Below are positions 49,143 through 57,635 of a stretch of DNA of 64,000 nucleotides, piece after piece. The number at the start of each line of letters is the position of its first letter. The first letter of the stretch is position 1. Made by a program: the position numbers and the translations under genes. This DNA comes from Cellulomonas palmilytica. Its GTDB lineage: Bacteria > Actinomycetota > Actinomycetes > Actinomycetales > Cellulomonadaceae. The stretch lies in contig NZ_CP062221.1 of NCBI RefSeq assembly GCF_021590045.1, positions 3,410,001-3,474,000 on the forward strand. The letters run 5' to 3'. The notes under the pieces were generated by a model. It worked only from the letters and a program-made list of their open reading frames with translations. It made no database searches and was not told the origin of the DNA.

Positions 49143-49655
49143 TCAGGCCGTGGACGGCGGGGTCTCCAGCTGGGCGAGCCAGCGTCGCAGGATGCCCTCG
49201 AGCGCCGCGACGTCCTGCGGGTCGAGGGCCGCGAGCAGGCGGTGCTCGTTGGCGAGGTGGTCGGTGAACGCCGCGTCGATGAGCTCTCGCCCGGCCGCCG
49301 TGAGCGCGACGAGCCGCGAGCGCGCGTCGTCGTCGGCCACGCGTCGCACGACCAGGCCCGCGCGCTCGAGGCGGTCGATGCGCTTGGTCATCCCGCCCGA
49401 CGTGACGAGCGTGTGCGCCGCGAGGTCACCCGCGGTGCGCTCGTACGGCTCCCCGGCGCGGCGCAGCGTCGCGAGCACGTCGAAGTCGCCCTCCGAGAGC
49501 CCGTGCCTGCCGTACACGGCCACGAGCTCGTCCGTGACGTGCCCCGCGACGCGGTGCAGCCGGCCGATGACGCCCTGCGGTGACGGGTCGAGGTCGGGGC
49601 GCTCACGCCGCCAGGCGGCCTGGACGAGGTCGAGACGGTCGGGTGTGGCGGACAT
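49143..49655 (-). CDS. MarR family transcriptional regulator
   Basis: 170 residues from ATG 49655. The MarR fold with winged helix: LSEGDFDVLATLRRAGEPYE, then LVTSGGMTKRIDRLERAGLV (recognition helix) and RRVADDDARSRLVALTAAGR (wing). It is divergent from the EamA gene; the 39-base gap contains the palindrome TATCTT-N6-AAGATA. It therefore probably represses itself and the transporter, with release by an unknown small ligand. Confidence 0.93.
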   Translation of the reverse strand: MSATPDRLDLVQAAWRRERPDLDPSPQGVIGRLHRVAGHVTDELVAVYGRHGLSEGDFDVLATLRRAGEPYERTAGDLAAHTLVTSGGMTKRIDRLERAGLVVRRVADDDARSRLVALTAAGRELIDAAFTDHLANEHRLLAALDPQDVAALEGILRRWLAQLETPPSTA

Positions 49656-49665
49656 CTCGCCACAA

Positions 49666-49683
49666 TATCTTCCGAGCAAGATA
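49666..49683. promoter_or_regulatory. MarR operator between divergent marR and eamA genes
   Basis: A perfect 18-bp palindrome TATCTT-CCGAGC-AAGATA sits 11 bases from each start codon. It is AT-rich at the arms in a GC-rich setting and has the size usual for MarR dimers. Confidence 0.75.
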
Positions 49684-49694
49684 GATTGTCTTCC

Positions 49695-50657
49695 ATGGAA
49701 GGCAATCTGCGGCACATGGCGCTCACCGCGTACGCACCCCTGACCTGGGGCGCGAGCTACTACGTCACGCGGCACCTGCTGCCCGCGGACTCGCCGCTGT
49801 GGGGCTCCGCGCTGCGCGCACTGCCCGCGGGCCTCGTGCTCCTGCTCGTCGCGCGCCGCATGCCGCACGGCTCGTGGTGGTGGCGCTCGCTCGTGCTCGG
49901 CACGCTCAACATGGGCGCGTTCTTCGTCCTCGTGTACGTCGCGGCGCAGCTGCTCCCGACGAGCGTCGCGGCGACCGTCATGGCGACCTCGCCGCTCGTC
50001 ATGATGCTCATCGCGTGGGCGCTCGTCGCGCAGCGCCCCGCACTGCCCGCCGTCGCGGGCGGCCTGCTCGGGCTCGTCGGGGTCGGCGCGATGGTGCTCA
50101 CGGGAGGCACGTCGCTCGACCCGCGCGGGCTCGTCGCGTCCGTGTCCGCGATGCTCATGTCGAGCGTCGGGTTCGTGCTCGCGCAGCGCTGGCACGACGA
50201 CCGGGTGGACGTCGTCTCCTCGACCGCGTGGCAGCTCGTCGCCGGCGGGACCACGCTGCTCGTCGCGGCGCTCGTCGTCGAGGGCGCTCCCCCGCGTCTC
50301 GACGGCCCGGCCAGGGCCGGCATGGCGTTCCTGTCCCTGGCCGCGACCGCGCTCGCCTACCTCGCCTGGTTCGCCGGTCTGCGCCGGCTGCCCGCCGGGA
50401 CCGTCGGGCTCGTCGGGTTGCTCAACCCCGTGGCGGGGCTCGCGCTCGGGCTCCTCGTCGCGCACGAGCGGCTCACGCTGCAGCAGGCTGCGGGCGCGCT
50501 CGTCGTGCTCGCGGGCGTCGCGCTGGGCCACCCGACCCTCGCACGCCGCACCCGCAGCGAGAGCACCCCGGCAGCACCCGCCGACGCACCCGTCGAGACG
50601 CGCACCGCCTCGAGGGACCCGCGCCGACCCGTCACGACCGGCGCCGGAGCCGCGTGA
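49695..50657 (+). CDS. EamA/DMT superfamily transporter
   Basis: 320 residues with about ten transmembrane helices in two EamA repeats (LTAYAPLTWGASYYVTRHLL in the first; ALAYLAWFAGLRRLPAGTVG and VGLLNPVAGLALGLLVAHE in the second). ATG 49695 is used; ATG 49716 (MALTAYAPL) is also possible and is closer to the usual family start. Members export amino acids, nucleobases, sugars or drugs. The divergent MarR regulator suggests inducible efflux. Confidence 0.9.
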   Translation: MEGNLRHMALTAYAPLTWGASYYVTRHLLPADSPLWGSALRALPAGLVLLLVARRMPHGSWWWRSLVLGTLNMGAFFVLVYVAAQLLPTSVAATVMATSPLVMMLIAWALVAQRPALPAVAGGLLGLVGVGAMVLTGGTSLDPRGLVASVSAMLMSSVGFVLAQRWHDDRVDVVSSTAWQLVAGGTTLLVAALVVEGAPPRLDGPARAGMAFLSLAATALAYLAWFAGLRRLPAGTVGLVGLLNPVAGLALGLLVAHERLTLQQAAGALVVLAGVALGHPTLARRTRSESTPAAPADAPVETRTASRDPRRPVTTGAGAA

Positions 50658-50691
50658 CCTAATCCCCACCGGACCACTAGCGTCGGTCGCC

Positions 50692-51207
50692 ATGATCCTG
50701 TGGCTCAACGGAGCGTTCGGCGTGGGCAAGACGACCTGCGCGACGCAGCTCGCCGCGCGGCGGCCGCACACCCGGACGCACGACCCCGAGGCGCTCGGCT
50801 GGTGGCTGAGCCGTACCGTGGGCCGCGTCACCGGCGTGAGCGACTACCAGGACCTGCGCGCGTGGCGCCGCGGGACCGTGCGGGCGACGTCCCGACGAGC
50901 CGACGGCACGGACCTCGTCGTCGTCCCGATGTCGCTGCTCGACGCGGCGCACGCCGACGAGGTGCTCGGCGGCCTGGCAGCGCGCGGGCACGAGGTCCGG
51001 CACGTCACGCTGCACGCGTCGCCCGACGAGCTGCTCCGCCGCATCGACGCCGACACCACCGACCCCGGCGCACGCGCATGGCGGCGCACGCAGGTCGCGC
51101 GGTACTCGGCCGCGGCGGACCACCTCGCCGCGCGCGGCCCGGTCGTCGCGACCGACGGCCGCACCCCCGACGAGGTGGCCCGGGCCGTCCTGGCCCACCT
51201 GCCCTGA
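50692..51207 (+). CDS. TmrB-like P-loop nucleotide-binding protein
   Basis: 171 residues. The N-terminus MILWLNGAFGVGKTTCATQL is close to that of Bacillus TmrB, an ATP-binding protein linked to tunicamycin resistance. The later THDPEALGWWLSRTV, DYQDLRAWRR, VVVPMSLL and LHASPDELLRRI follow the TmrB pattern in order. The relation is clear, but whether this protein confers tunicamycin tolerance is only inference. It starts 34 bases after the eamA-type gene and may be cotranscribed with it. A hairpin-forming repeat follows. Confidence 0.78.
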   Translation: MILWLNGAFGVGKTTCATQLAARRPHTRTHDPEALGWWLSRTVGRVTGVSDYQDLRAWRRGTVRATSRRADGTDLVVVPMSLLDAAHADEVLGGLAARGHEVRHVTLHASPDELLRRIDADTTDPGARAWRRTQVARYSAAADHLAARGPVVATDGRTPDEVARAVLAHLP

Positions 51208-51239
51208 CACGAGCAAGCGCACTGCTCGAGAGGTCGTGA

Positions 51240-51345
51240 GCGGCCCGGGAGGTCGTGACTCGCTCGGGAGGTCGTGACTCGCTTGGTGAGTCGTGCGGAG
51301 GACTGCGCGACTCACCGAGGAACGCACGACTCAGCGAGGAATGGC
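51240..51345. repeat. Intergenic repeat region with imperfect hairpin, copy 1
   Basis: Two direct copies of GGGAGGTCGTGACTCGCT are followed by an imperfect 12-bp hairpin (51285-51296 with 51305-51316, one mismatch) and the 15-mer CGAGGAACGCACGAC at 51316-51330. The same 15-mer occurs inverted downstream of purU. It may act as a terminator after the tmrB-like gene. Confidence 0.65.
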
Positions 51346-51385
51346 CGACATCCCGCGAGGCCTTGCGGTCCGGGCGGGGCGGGCG

Positions 51386-51416
51386 TAGCGTCGTATTCAA
51401 CGTTCAGGTTGAATAC
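51386..51416 (+). promoter_or_regulatory. Promoter and ArsR operator of the ArsR-SRPBCC-VOC cluster
   Basis: A -10 TAGCGT (51386-51391) is followed at once by the palindrome GTATTCAAC-GTTCAG-GTTGAATAC (51393-51416), perfect over 9-bp arms. The site covers the expected transcription start, so the first gene product should repress its own operon. Confidence 0.8.
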
Positions 51417-51452
51417 AAGAACGGCCGGCACACCCCGGCCCGGAGGACACCC

Positions 51453-51800
51453 GTGGTGGAGGACGACGAACGGCTCGACCGGGCTTTCCTGGCCCTGGCC
51501 GACCCCGTGCGTCGCCAGATCGTCGCTCGCCTGTCGCGCGGCCCCGCCACCGTCAACGAGCTCGCCGAACCGCACGCCATCTCACTGCAGGCGGTCTCCA
51601 AGCACATCCACGTGCTGGAGCAGGCGGGCCTCGTCACCCGCACGCGCGACGCGCAGCGCCGCCCCGTGCACCTCGCCCCCGAGGCGCTCGAGCGCCTCAC
51701 CGCGTGGATCGACCGCTACCGGCTGATCCACGAGAGCCGCTTCCGGTCCCTCGACGCGCTCCTCGCGCAGGACCACCCCCAGCAGGAGGACCCGTCATGA
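51453..51800 (+). CDS. ArsR family regulator (SRPBCC-linked)
   Basis: 115 residues from GTG 51453, with GGAGG at 51442-51446 (a second GTG follows directly). Winged helix: FLALADPVRRQIVARLSRG, ELAEPHAISLQAVSKHIHVL (recognition helix) and TRTRDAQRRPVHLAPEAL (wing). It lacks the Cys pairs of metal-sensing ArsR proteins, as is normal for the branch that sits beside AHSA1/SRPBCC genes. The stop overlaps the SRPBCC start (ATGA). The operator at 51393-51416 is its likely target. Confidence 0.93.
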   Translation: MVEDDERLDRAFLALADPVRRQIVARLSRGPATVNELAEPHAISLQAVSKHIHVLEQAGLVTRTRDAQRRPVHLAPEALERLTAWIDRYRLIHESRFRSLDALLAQDHPQQEDPS

Positions 51801-52270
51801 CCAACCCCGTGCAGATCGACGCGCCGGCCGGCGTCCCGTTCATCGACATCACCCGCGAGTTCGACGCGCCGGTGGCGCGCGTGTTCGCCGCGCACGCCGA
51901 CCCGACCCTCCTCGCGAAGTGGGTGGGCCCGCAGGGGCTGTCCACCGAGATCGCCGAGTGGGACTTCGTCTCCGGCGGGCGGTGGAGCTTCGAGCAGACC
52001 GAACCGAGCGGCGAGACGTACGGCTTCCGCGGCACGTTCCACACCGTGCGGACCGACGAGCTCGCGATCCAGACCTTCGAGTTCCTCGGCTTCCCCGACG
52101 TCGTGGCCATCGAGACGCAGCGCTTCGTCGACCTCGGCGACGGCCGCACGCGCCTCGAGATCCACTCCGTCTACCCCACGCTCGAGTCGCGCGACGGCAT
52201 GGTCGCGAGCGGCATGGAGCGTGGCGTCACCGAGGGCTACGCGCGCCTCGACGCGATCGTCGCGGCCTGA
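51797..52270 (+). CDS. SRPBCC (AHSA1-like) domain protein
   Basis: 157 residues. START/Bet v1-like fold of the AHSA1/YndB branch: DITREFDAPVARVFAAHADP, LAKWVGPQGLS, GGRWSFEQTEPSGETYGFRG and SGMERGVTEGYARLD at the end. Such proteins bind hydrophobic ligands in a cavity. Cotranscription with an ArsR-type regulator and a following VOC protein is a common actinobacterial unit of unknown function. Confidence 0.92.
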   Translation: MTNPVQIDAPAGVPFIDITREFDAPVARVFAAHADPTLLAKWVGPQGLSTEIAEWDFVSGGRWSFEQTEPSGETYGFRGTFHTVRTDELAIQTFEFLGFPDVVAIETQRFVDLGDGRTRLEIHSVYPTLESRDGMVASGMERGVTEGYARLDAIVAA

Positions 52271-52310
52271 CAGGCCACCCCCACCCCACCGACGAAGAAG
52301 GAGCACGACG

Positions 52311-52796
52311 ATGGGCATCGTCCGCCCGCACCTCTGGTTCTCCGACGACGCGCTCGAGGCCGCCCAGTTCTACGTCTCGGTGATCCCCAACTCCCGCATC
52401 CTCAACGTCTTCGAGGCCCCGACCGACATGCCGGGCGTCACCAAGGGGCAGCCGTTCATCGTCCAGTACGAGCTCGACGGCCAACGCGTCGAGGCGCTCA
52501 ACGGCGGCCCGACGCTCCAGCTGAACGCGGCGTTCTCGTTCATCGTGGACTGCGCCGACCAGGCCGAGGTCGACCACTACTGGGACGCGCTGCTGGCCGA
52601 CGGCGGCGAACCCGTCGCGTGCGGCTGGCTCACCGACCGGTTCGGCGTCTCGTGGCAGGTCGTGCCGATGGCGCTCATGGAGCTCACGCTGGGCGCTGAC
52701 GCCGACCCCGACGGCAAGGCGCGGGCGACCGAGGTCATGCTCACGCAGACCAAGATCGAGATCGCCCCGATCGAGGCCGCCTACCGCGGCGAGTGA
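52311..52796 (+). CDS. VOC superfamily protein (PhnB-like)
   Basis: 161 residues from ATG 52311 with an AGAAGGAG Shine-Dalgarno. One glyoxalase-like module of the PhnB/YjdN type: HLWFSDDALEAAQFYVSVIP, ALNGGPTLQLNAAFSFIVDC and LLADGGEPVACGWLTDRFGVSWQVVP. The Asn/Asp-rich metal site of true glyoxalases is only partly kept. It follows the SRPBCC gene by 40 bases and probably belongs to the same operon. Confidence 0.92.
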   Translation: MGIVRPHLWFSDDALEAAQFYVSVIPNSRILNVFEAPTDMPGVTKGQPFIVQYELDGQRVEALNGGPTLQLNAAFSFIVDCADQAEVDHYWDALLADGGEPVACGWLTDRFGVSWQVVPMALMELTLGADADPDGKARATEVMLTQTKIEIAPIEAAYRGE

Positions 52797-52892
52797 CGGC
52801 CATGAGCCCGATCGGGTCGATCTGCGCGGCGGGGCGGGCCGTCCGCTCGGAACCGCACCTCCGCGCCGCGGCGCGGCGGTAGGTTCGCCGCC

Positions 52893-53213
52893 ATGCGCAG
52901 GTCGTCCGCCCGGGTTCGCGCCCTCGTCGTCATCCCCACCGTGCTCGTCCTGGGTGCGTGCTCGTCGGGGGTCTCCGGCGGCGAGGCGGACGCGTGCAAC
53001 CACGTGCACGCGTGGAGCACCGGCGGGCAGGTCCCGGACGAGTTCGAGGAGACCGTCGCCACGTCGCGCGACCGGCTCGGCGAGGCGCAGGACGGCCCGG
53101 TCGCCGACGCGCTCGAGGCGCTGGCGGCCACACCCGACGACGCGCAGGCGGCCGGCGCGGACGCGTTCCTGGCGGTCTGCGCCGACGAGGGCTGGGACCT
53201 GCCCGAGGGCTGA
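52893..53213 (+). CDS. Small putative lipoprotein
   Basis: 106 residues from ATG 52893. An N-terminal signal (RRSSARVRALVVIPTVLV) ends in the lipobox LGACSS, so Cys23 should be lipidated. The mature part is acidic and Ala-rich, with two further Cys residues (DACNHVHAW and AVCADEGW) that may form a disulfide. No family is recognised. TAGGTT at 52880-52885 gives a probable leaderless promoter. The gene is convergent with the APH(3')-like gene. Confidence 0.75.
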   Translation: MRRSSARVRALVVIPTVLVLGACSSGVSGGEADACNHVHAWSTGGQVPDEFEETVATSRDRLGEAQDGPVADALEALAATPDDAQAAGADAFLAVCADEGWDLPEG

Positions 53214-53234
53214 GACGACCTCGCGGGTCGCGTC

Positions 53235-53990
53235 TCAGCCGAGGTCCCACAGCGCGCGGTAGTACGCCGTGCGCTCCGGGTCAGGGTCGATTCCGTACGC
53301 CTCGAGCAGGGCCTCCTCGTAGCCCGGCCCGTAGTTCCACTCGGTGCTCCAGGTCGCCACGGCCAGGTCGGCCCAGCGGTCCGCGACGCCCAGTCGGCCG
53401 AGGTCGACGTGCGCTACCCACTCCCCCGCATCGTCGAGCAGCGTGTTGGGGACGCACGGGTCGCCGTGGCACACGACGAGCCGGTCCACGGGCGGCGGCG
53501 GCCCGAGCCGGCGGGCGGCGTCCCGGTCGGCGACCCGGGCGAGCCGCTCGTCGACCGACCAGGTGAACGGGCAGTCGGCCACCGGCAGCGCGTCGTGCAG
53601 CGCGCGCAGTCCCCACCCGACCGCCCGGACCGCGTCGAGCGGACGCGCGAGCCACACCGGGTCCACCGCGCTGCGGCCCGGCACCGCGCGCGTCACGAGC
53701 CACGAGCCCTCGTCGTCGCCGCCGTGCTGCACGACGGGCGGCACGGACGTGTACGCCGCGGCCCAGCGCAGGCGCTCCGCCTCGGCCGCGAGGTCGAGCG
53801 GCGTCCCGGCGGGCGCCCACTTGACGTACAGGCCGTGCACGGGCGCGACGAACGTCGTCCCGCCGTCCTCGTTGCGCCACACCGCGCGCACGGGCGGGTC
53901 CGCCACGAACGGCGCGTCACCGACGAGCGCGTACACCTGGTCCGGGACCTCGACGGGTCCCGTCGGCGCCCCGGCGAGCGCGCGGCTCAC
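53235..53990 (-). CDS. Aminoglycoside 3'-phosphotransferase-like kinase
   Basis: 251 residues from GTG 53990. The catalytic loop is CHGDPCVPNTLLD (His175, Asp177, Asn182) and the metal loop is HVDLGRLGVADRWADLA (Asp196), the arrangement specific to the APH(3') family (kanamycin/neomycin kinases). LYVKWAP carries the ATP-binding Lys57. The C-terminal ELE/YGID-type segment (EALLEAYGIDPDPERTAYYRALWDL) also matches. Length is slightly under the about 265 usual. Resistance is not proven. It overlaps the stop of the upstream GNAT gene (GTGA), so both are cotranscribed. Confidence 0.85.
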   Translation of the reverse strand: MSRALAGAPTGPVEVPDQVYALVGDAPFVADPPVRAVWRNEDGGTTFVAPVHGLYVKWAPAGTPLDLAAEAERLRWAAAYTSVPPVVQHGGDDEGSWLVTRAVPGRSAVDPVWLARPLDAVRAVGWGLRALHDALPVADCPFTWSVDERLARVADRDAARRLGPPPPVDRLVVCHGDPCVPNTLLDDAGEWVAHVDLGRLGVADRWADLAVATWSTEWNYGPGYEEALLEAYGIDPDPERTAYYRALWDLG

Positions 53991-54481
53991 TCGTCGTCGG
54001 CGGGGGTGTCGACGAGCGACTTGCGCAGGAACGCGTACGTCAGGTCCCCCGCGGTCTGGTCGTGCTGGTGCTCGTAGCCGTGCTTGGCGTACAGCGCGAT
54101 GTTCTGCACCGAGTCGCGGCCGGTGAAGACCCAGACCTCCTCGATGCCGTCCGGCAGGTACGGCAGGATCGCGAGCAGCAGCTGCGTGCCGAAGCCCTTG
54201 CCCTGCAGGTCGGGCGCGACCGCGAACCGGCCGAGCGTCGCCTTCTTGTCCTCGATGAGCACGCGGATCGAGCCGACGAGGCGGTGGCCGTGCCAGCCGC
54301 CGAGCGTCACGACGTCCTCGCGCTGCAGGTCCTCGACGAGCTCCTCGATGGTCTGCGTGAGCGGCGGGATGTTCGGGTCGCCGTACTGCTGGGCCTCGGT
54401 GACGAACGCGGCGCGCCGCAGCGTGAGCAGCTCGCCGGCGTCGTCGGTGGTCACCGGGCGGATGTCGAGGTCGGCCGTCAT
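53987..54481 (-). CDS. GNAT family N-acetyltransferase
   Basis: 164 residues from ATG 54481. GNAT core with RLVGSIRVLIEDKKATLGRFAV (beta4) and APDLQGKGFGTQLLLAI, which contains the acetyl-CoA loop QGKGFGT, followed by VQNIALYAKHGYEH. The acceptor substrate is unknown. Translational overlap with an APH(3')-like gene hints at a shared small-molecule or drug context, but many GNATs next to other genes are unrelated. CACGAT on the minus strand just before the start suggests a leaderless transcript. Confidence 0.9.
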   Translation of the reverse strand: MTADLDIRPVTTDDAGELLTLRRAAFVTEAQQYGDPNIPPLTQTIEELVEDLQREDVVTLGGWHGHRLVGSIRVLIEDKKATLGRFAVAPDLQGKGFGTQLLLAILPYLPDGIEEVWVFTGRDSVQNIALYAKHGYEHQHDQTAGDLTYAFLRKSLVDTPADDE

Positions 54482-54529
54482 GCGGCCATCGTGTCAGCCG
54501 CGCGGCGCGGCGCACTACTCTCGGGACTC

Positions 54530-55405
54530 GTGTCCCACACTGCGAGCCCGACGACGCCCGGCGAGACCCACTGGGTCCTGACCCTCTCGTGCCCGGACCG
54601 CCCCGGGATCGTCCACGCGGTCGCGGGGCTGCTCGCGGACCACGGCGGCAACATCACCGAGTCGCAGCAGTTCGGGGACCCGCTCACGGGCCTGTTCTTC
54701 ATGCGCGTGCAGGTCACGTCCGCGGTCACGTACGACGAGCTCGCGGGCGCGCTCGAGCGCATCGCCGCCTCGTTCGACATGACGTGGTCGCTCGACGTCG
54801 CGGGCCGGCCGGTGCGCACGCTCGTCATGGGCTCGACCGCGGCGCACTGCCTCAACGACCTCGCGTTCCGGCAGCGCTCGGAGAAGCTGCCGGTCGACCT
54901 CGTCGCCGTCGTCTCGAACCACACCGTCCTGGAGCCGCTCGCGGACTTCTACGGCATCCCGTTCCACCACGTCCCGGTGACGGCCGCGACCAAGGCCGAG
55001 GCGGAGGCGCGGCTCCTGGAGCTGGTCGAGGAGCTCGACGTCGAGCTCGTCGTCCTCGCGCGGTACATGCAGATCCTGTCCGACGACCTGTGCCGCCGCC
55101 TCGAGGGCCGCGTCATCAACATCCACCACTCGTTCCTGCCGTCGTTCAAGGGCGCCCGCCCGTACGCGCAGGCGCACGACCGCGGCGTCAAGCTCATCGG
55201 CGCGACCGCGCACTACGTGACGGGCGACCTCGACGAGGGGCCGATCATCGAGCAGGACGTCGAGCGCGTGGACCACACGCAGTCGGTCGACGACCTCGTC
55301 GCGCTCGGGCAGGACGTCGAGCGCCGGGCGCTGGCCCGCGCGGTGCGCTGGCACGCCGAGCACCGTGTCCTGCTGGACGGCCACCGCACCATCGTCTTCC
55401 GCTGA
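54530..55405 (+). CDS. purU: Formyltetrahydrofolate deformylase
   Basis: 291 residues from GTG 54530. An N-terminal ACT domain (about 15-95; LTLSCPDRPGIVHAVAGLLA) senses amino acids, and a C-terminal formyltransferase-type hydrolase domain has INIHHSFLPSFKGARPY and the catalytic Asp in TGDLDEGPII. PurU hydrolyses 10-formyl-THF to formate and THF, balancing one-carbon pools, which links it to glyA-folD 7 kb away. A TACTCT -10 at 54516-54521 implies a leaderless transcript. Confidence 0.95.
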   Translation: MSHTASPTTPGETHWVLTLSCPDRPGIVHAVAGLLADHGGNITESQQFGDPLTGLFFMRVQVTSAVTYDELAGALERIAASFDMTWSLDVAGRPVRTLVMGSTAAHCLNDLAFRQRSEKLPVDLVAVVSNHTVLEPLADFYGIPFHHVPVTAATKAEAEARLLELVEELDVELVVLARYMQILSDDLCRRLEGRVINIHHSFLPSFKGARPYAQAHDRGVKLIGATAHYVTGDLDEGPIIEQDVERVDHTQSVDDLVALGQDVERRALARAVRWHAEHRVLLDGHRTIVFR

Positions 55406-55410
55406 CCCGT

Positions 55411-55476
55411 GAGGTCGTGCGTTCCTCGCGAAGTCGTGCGTTCGTCTGCACGACTTGGCGAGAAACTCGCGACTTC
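55411..55476. repeat. Intergenic repeat region with hairpin, copy 2 (after purU)
   Basis: AAGTCGTGC (55431-55439) pairs perfectly with GCACGACTT (55448-55456), and flanking bases extend the stem with one mismatch. The 15-mer GTCGTGCGTTCCTCG at 55414-55428 is the reverse complement of 51316-51330. It probably ends the purU transcript. Confidence 0.65.
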
Positions 55477-55531
55477 GCGACGGAGCCGCGACCGGCGGCG
55501 ACCTGTCGGCGGTGGGCGTTAGCGTCGGGGC

Positions 55532-56131
55532 GTGGCGCGCAGGCTTCCTCCCGTGAGCGACGACGAGGTCGTGGTGCGGTCCGCCGTGGGGCGGTTCGAG
55601 GACTTCGCCGAGGTCGTCGGCGTCAAGAAGCCCGGCGGTGCCGGGTGCTGGTGCGTGTCCTACCGGGACTCGCGGGTCGCCAACGAGGACCGGCCCGCGT
55701 ACATGCGTGACGCGTGCTCGCGCGAGCCCGGGCCCGGCGTGCTGGCGTACGTCGACGACGAGCCCGTGGCGTGGTGCTCGGTCGCGCCGCGCAGCTCGTA
55801 CCGGCGACTCATGGCGTCCCGCACCATCCCGTTCGTCGACGAGCGCGACGCGTGGAGCGTCGTGTGCTTCGTCGTGCGCGGCGGCCACCGCGGCCGCGGG
55901 CTCATGGCGCCGCTGCTGCGCGGCGCCGTCGAGCACGCCGCTGCCCACGGCGCCGGGGTGGTCGAGGGCTACCCGGTGCAGGTCGCGCCCGGCGAGCGCG
56001 TCGACGTGATCTCCGGGTACGTCGGGACGACGCGCCTGTTCGAGCGCGCGGGGTTCACGGTCGTCGCGCCGACGACCGGACGCAGCGGCGGCCGCCCGCG
56101 CGTCGTCGTGCGCAAGGAGCTCATGGACTGA
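55532..56131 (+). CDS. GNAT family N-acetyltransferase
   Basis: 199 residues from GTG 55532, which lies 7 bases after TAGCGT (55520-55525), so it is probably leaderless. The acetyl-CoA-binding segment is VVCFVVRGGHRGRGLMAPLL (RGGHRGRG loop), preceded by WCSVAPRSSYRRL. The N-terminal GCWCVSYRDSR with paired cysteines recurs in this GNAT branch. The substrate is unknown. It is convergent with the DUF167 gene. Confidence 0.88.
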   Translation: MARRLPPVSDDEVVVRSAVGRFEDFAEVVGVKKPGGAGCWCVSYRDSRVANEDRPAYMRDACSREPGPGVLAYVDDEPVAWCSVAPRSSYRRLMASRTIPFVDERDAWSVVCFVVRGGHRGRGLMAPLLRGAVEHAAAHGAGVVEGYPVQVAPGERVDVISGYVGTTRLFERAGFTVVAPTTGRSGGRPRVVVRKELMD

Positions 56132-56162
56132 CCCGCGGCGGGTGCCGGGCTCCGACCGAGCG

Positions 56163-56432
56163 TCAGCCGCCCAGGAGCGCCGCGAGGCGGGTGGGCCCGT
56201 CGTCGAGCGCGTCGTCGTCGACGTCCACGACCTTGTCGCGGCTCGTCACGCCCGTCACGAGCGCGACGTGCCGGCGCCGCACGCCGAACGCGTCCGCGAC
56301 GGCCGAGAGCGCCGCCTCGGTCGCGGCGCCGTCCACGGCGCGTGCGGACACGGCGACGACGAGCGCGTCACCGTGTGCACCACCGACGCGCGTGCGCGAC
56401 GCGCCCGGCTTGACCCGGATCGCGACCCGCAC
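56163..56432 (-). CDS. DUF167 (YggU-like) protein
   Basis: 89 residues from GTG 56432. It starts MRVAIRVKPGASRTRVGG, the DUF167 signature, and continues with SARAVDGAATEAALSAVADAF and VTGVTSRDKVV. The YggU fold is small and conserved, with no firm function. It follows mdh by 31 bases on the same strand and is probably on the same transcript. Confidence 0.9.
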   Translation of the reverse strand: MRVAIRVKPGASRTRVGGAHGDALVVAVSARAVDGAATEAALSAVADAFGVRRRHVALVTGVTSRDKVVDVDDDALDDGPTRLAALLGG

Positions 56433-56463
56433 GGCTCAGCCCCGCTCCCGCACGCCGAGGCGG

Positions 56464-57615
<1,152 letters not shown>

Positions 57616-57635
57616 CTAGCCGGGCGGGGCGGACC

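Noticed and set aside
53235..54481. APH(3')-GNAT pair as a mobile resistance cassette
   Set aside because: Base composition and codon use match the surroundings, and no integrase, attC-like site or insertion sequence flanks the pair.
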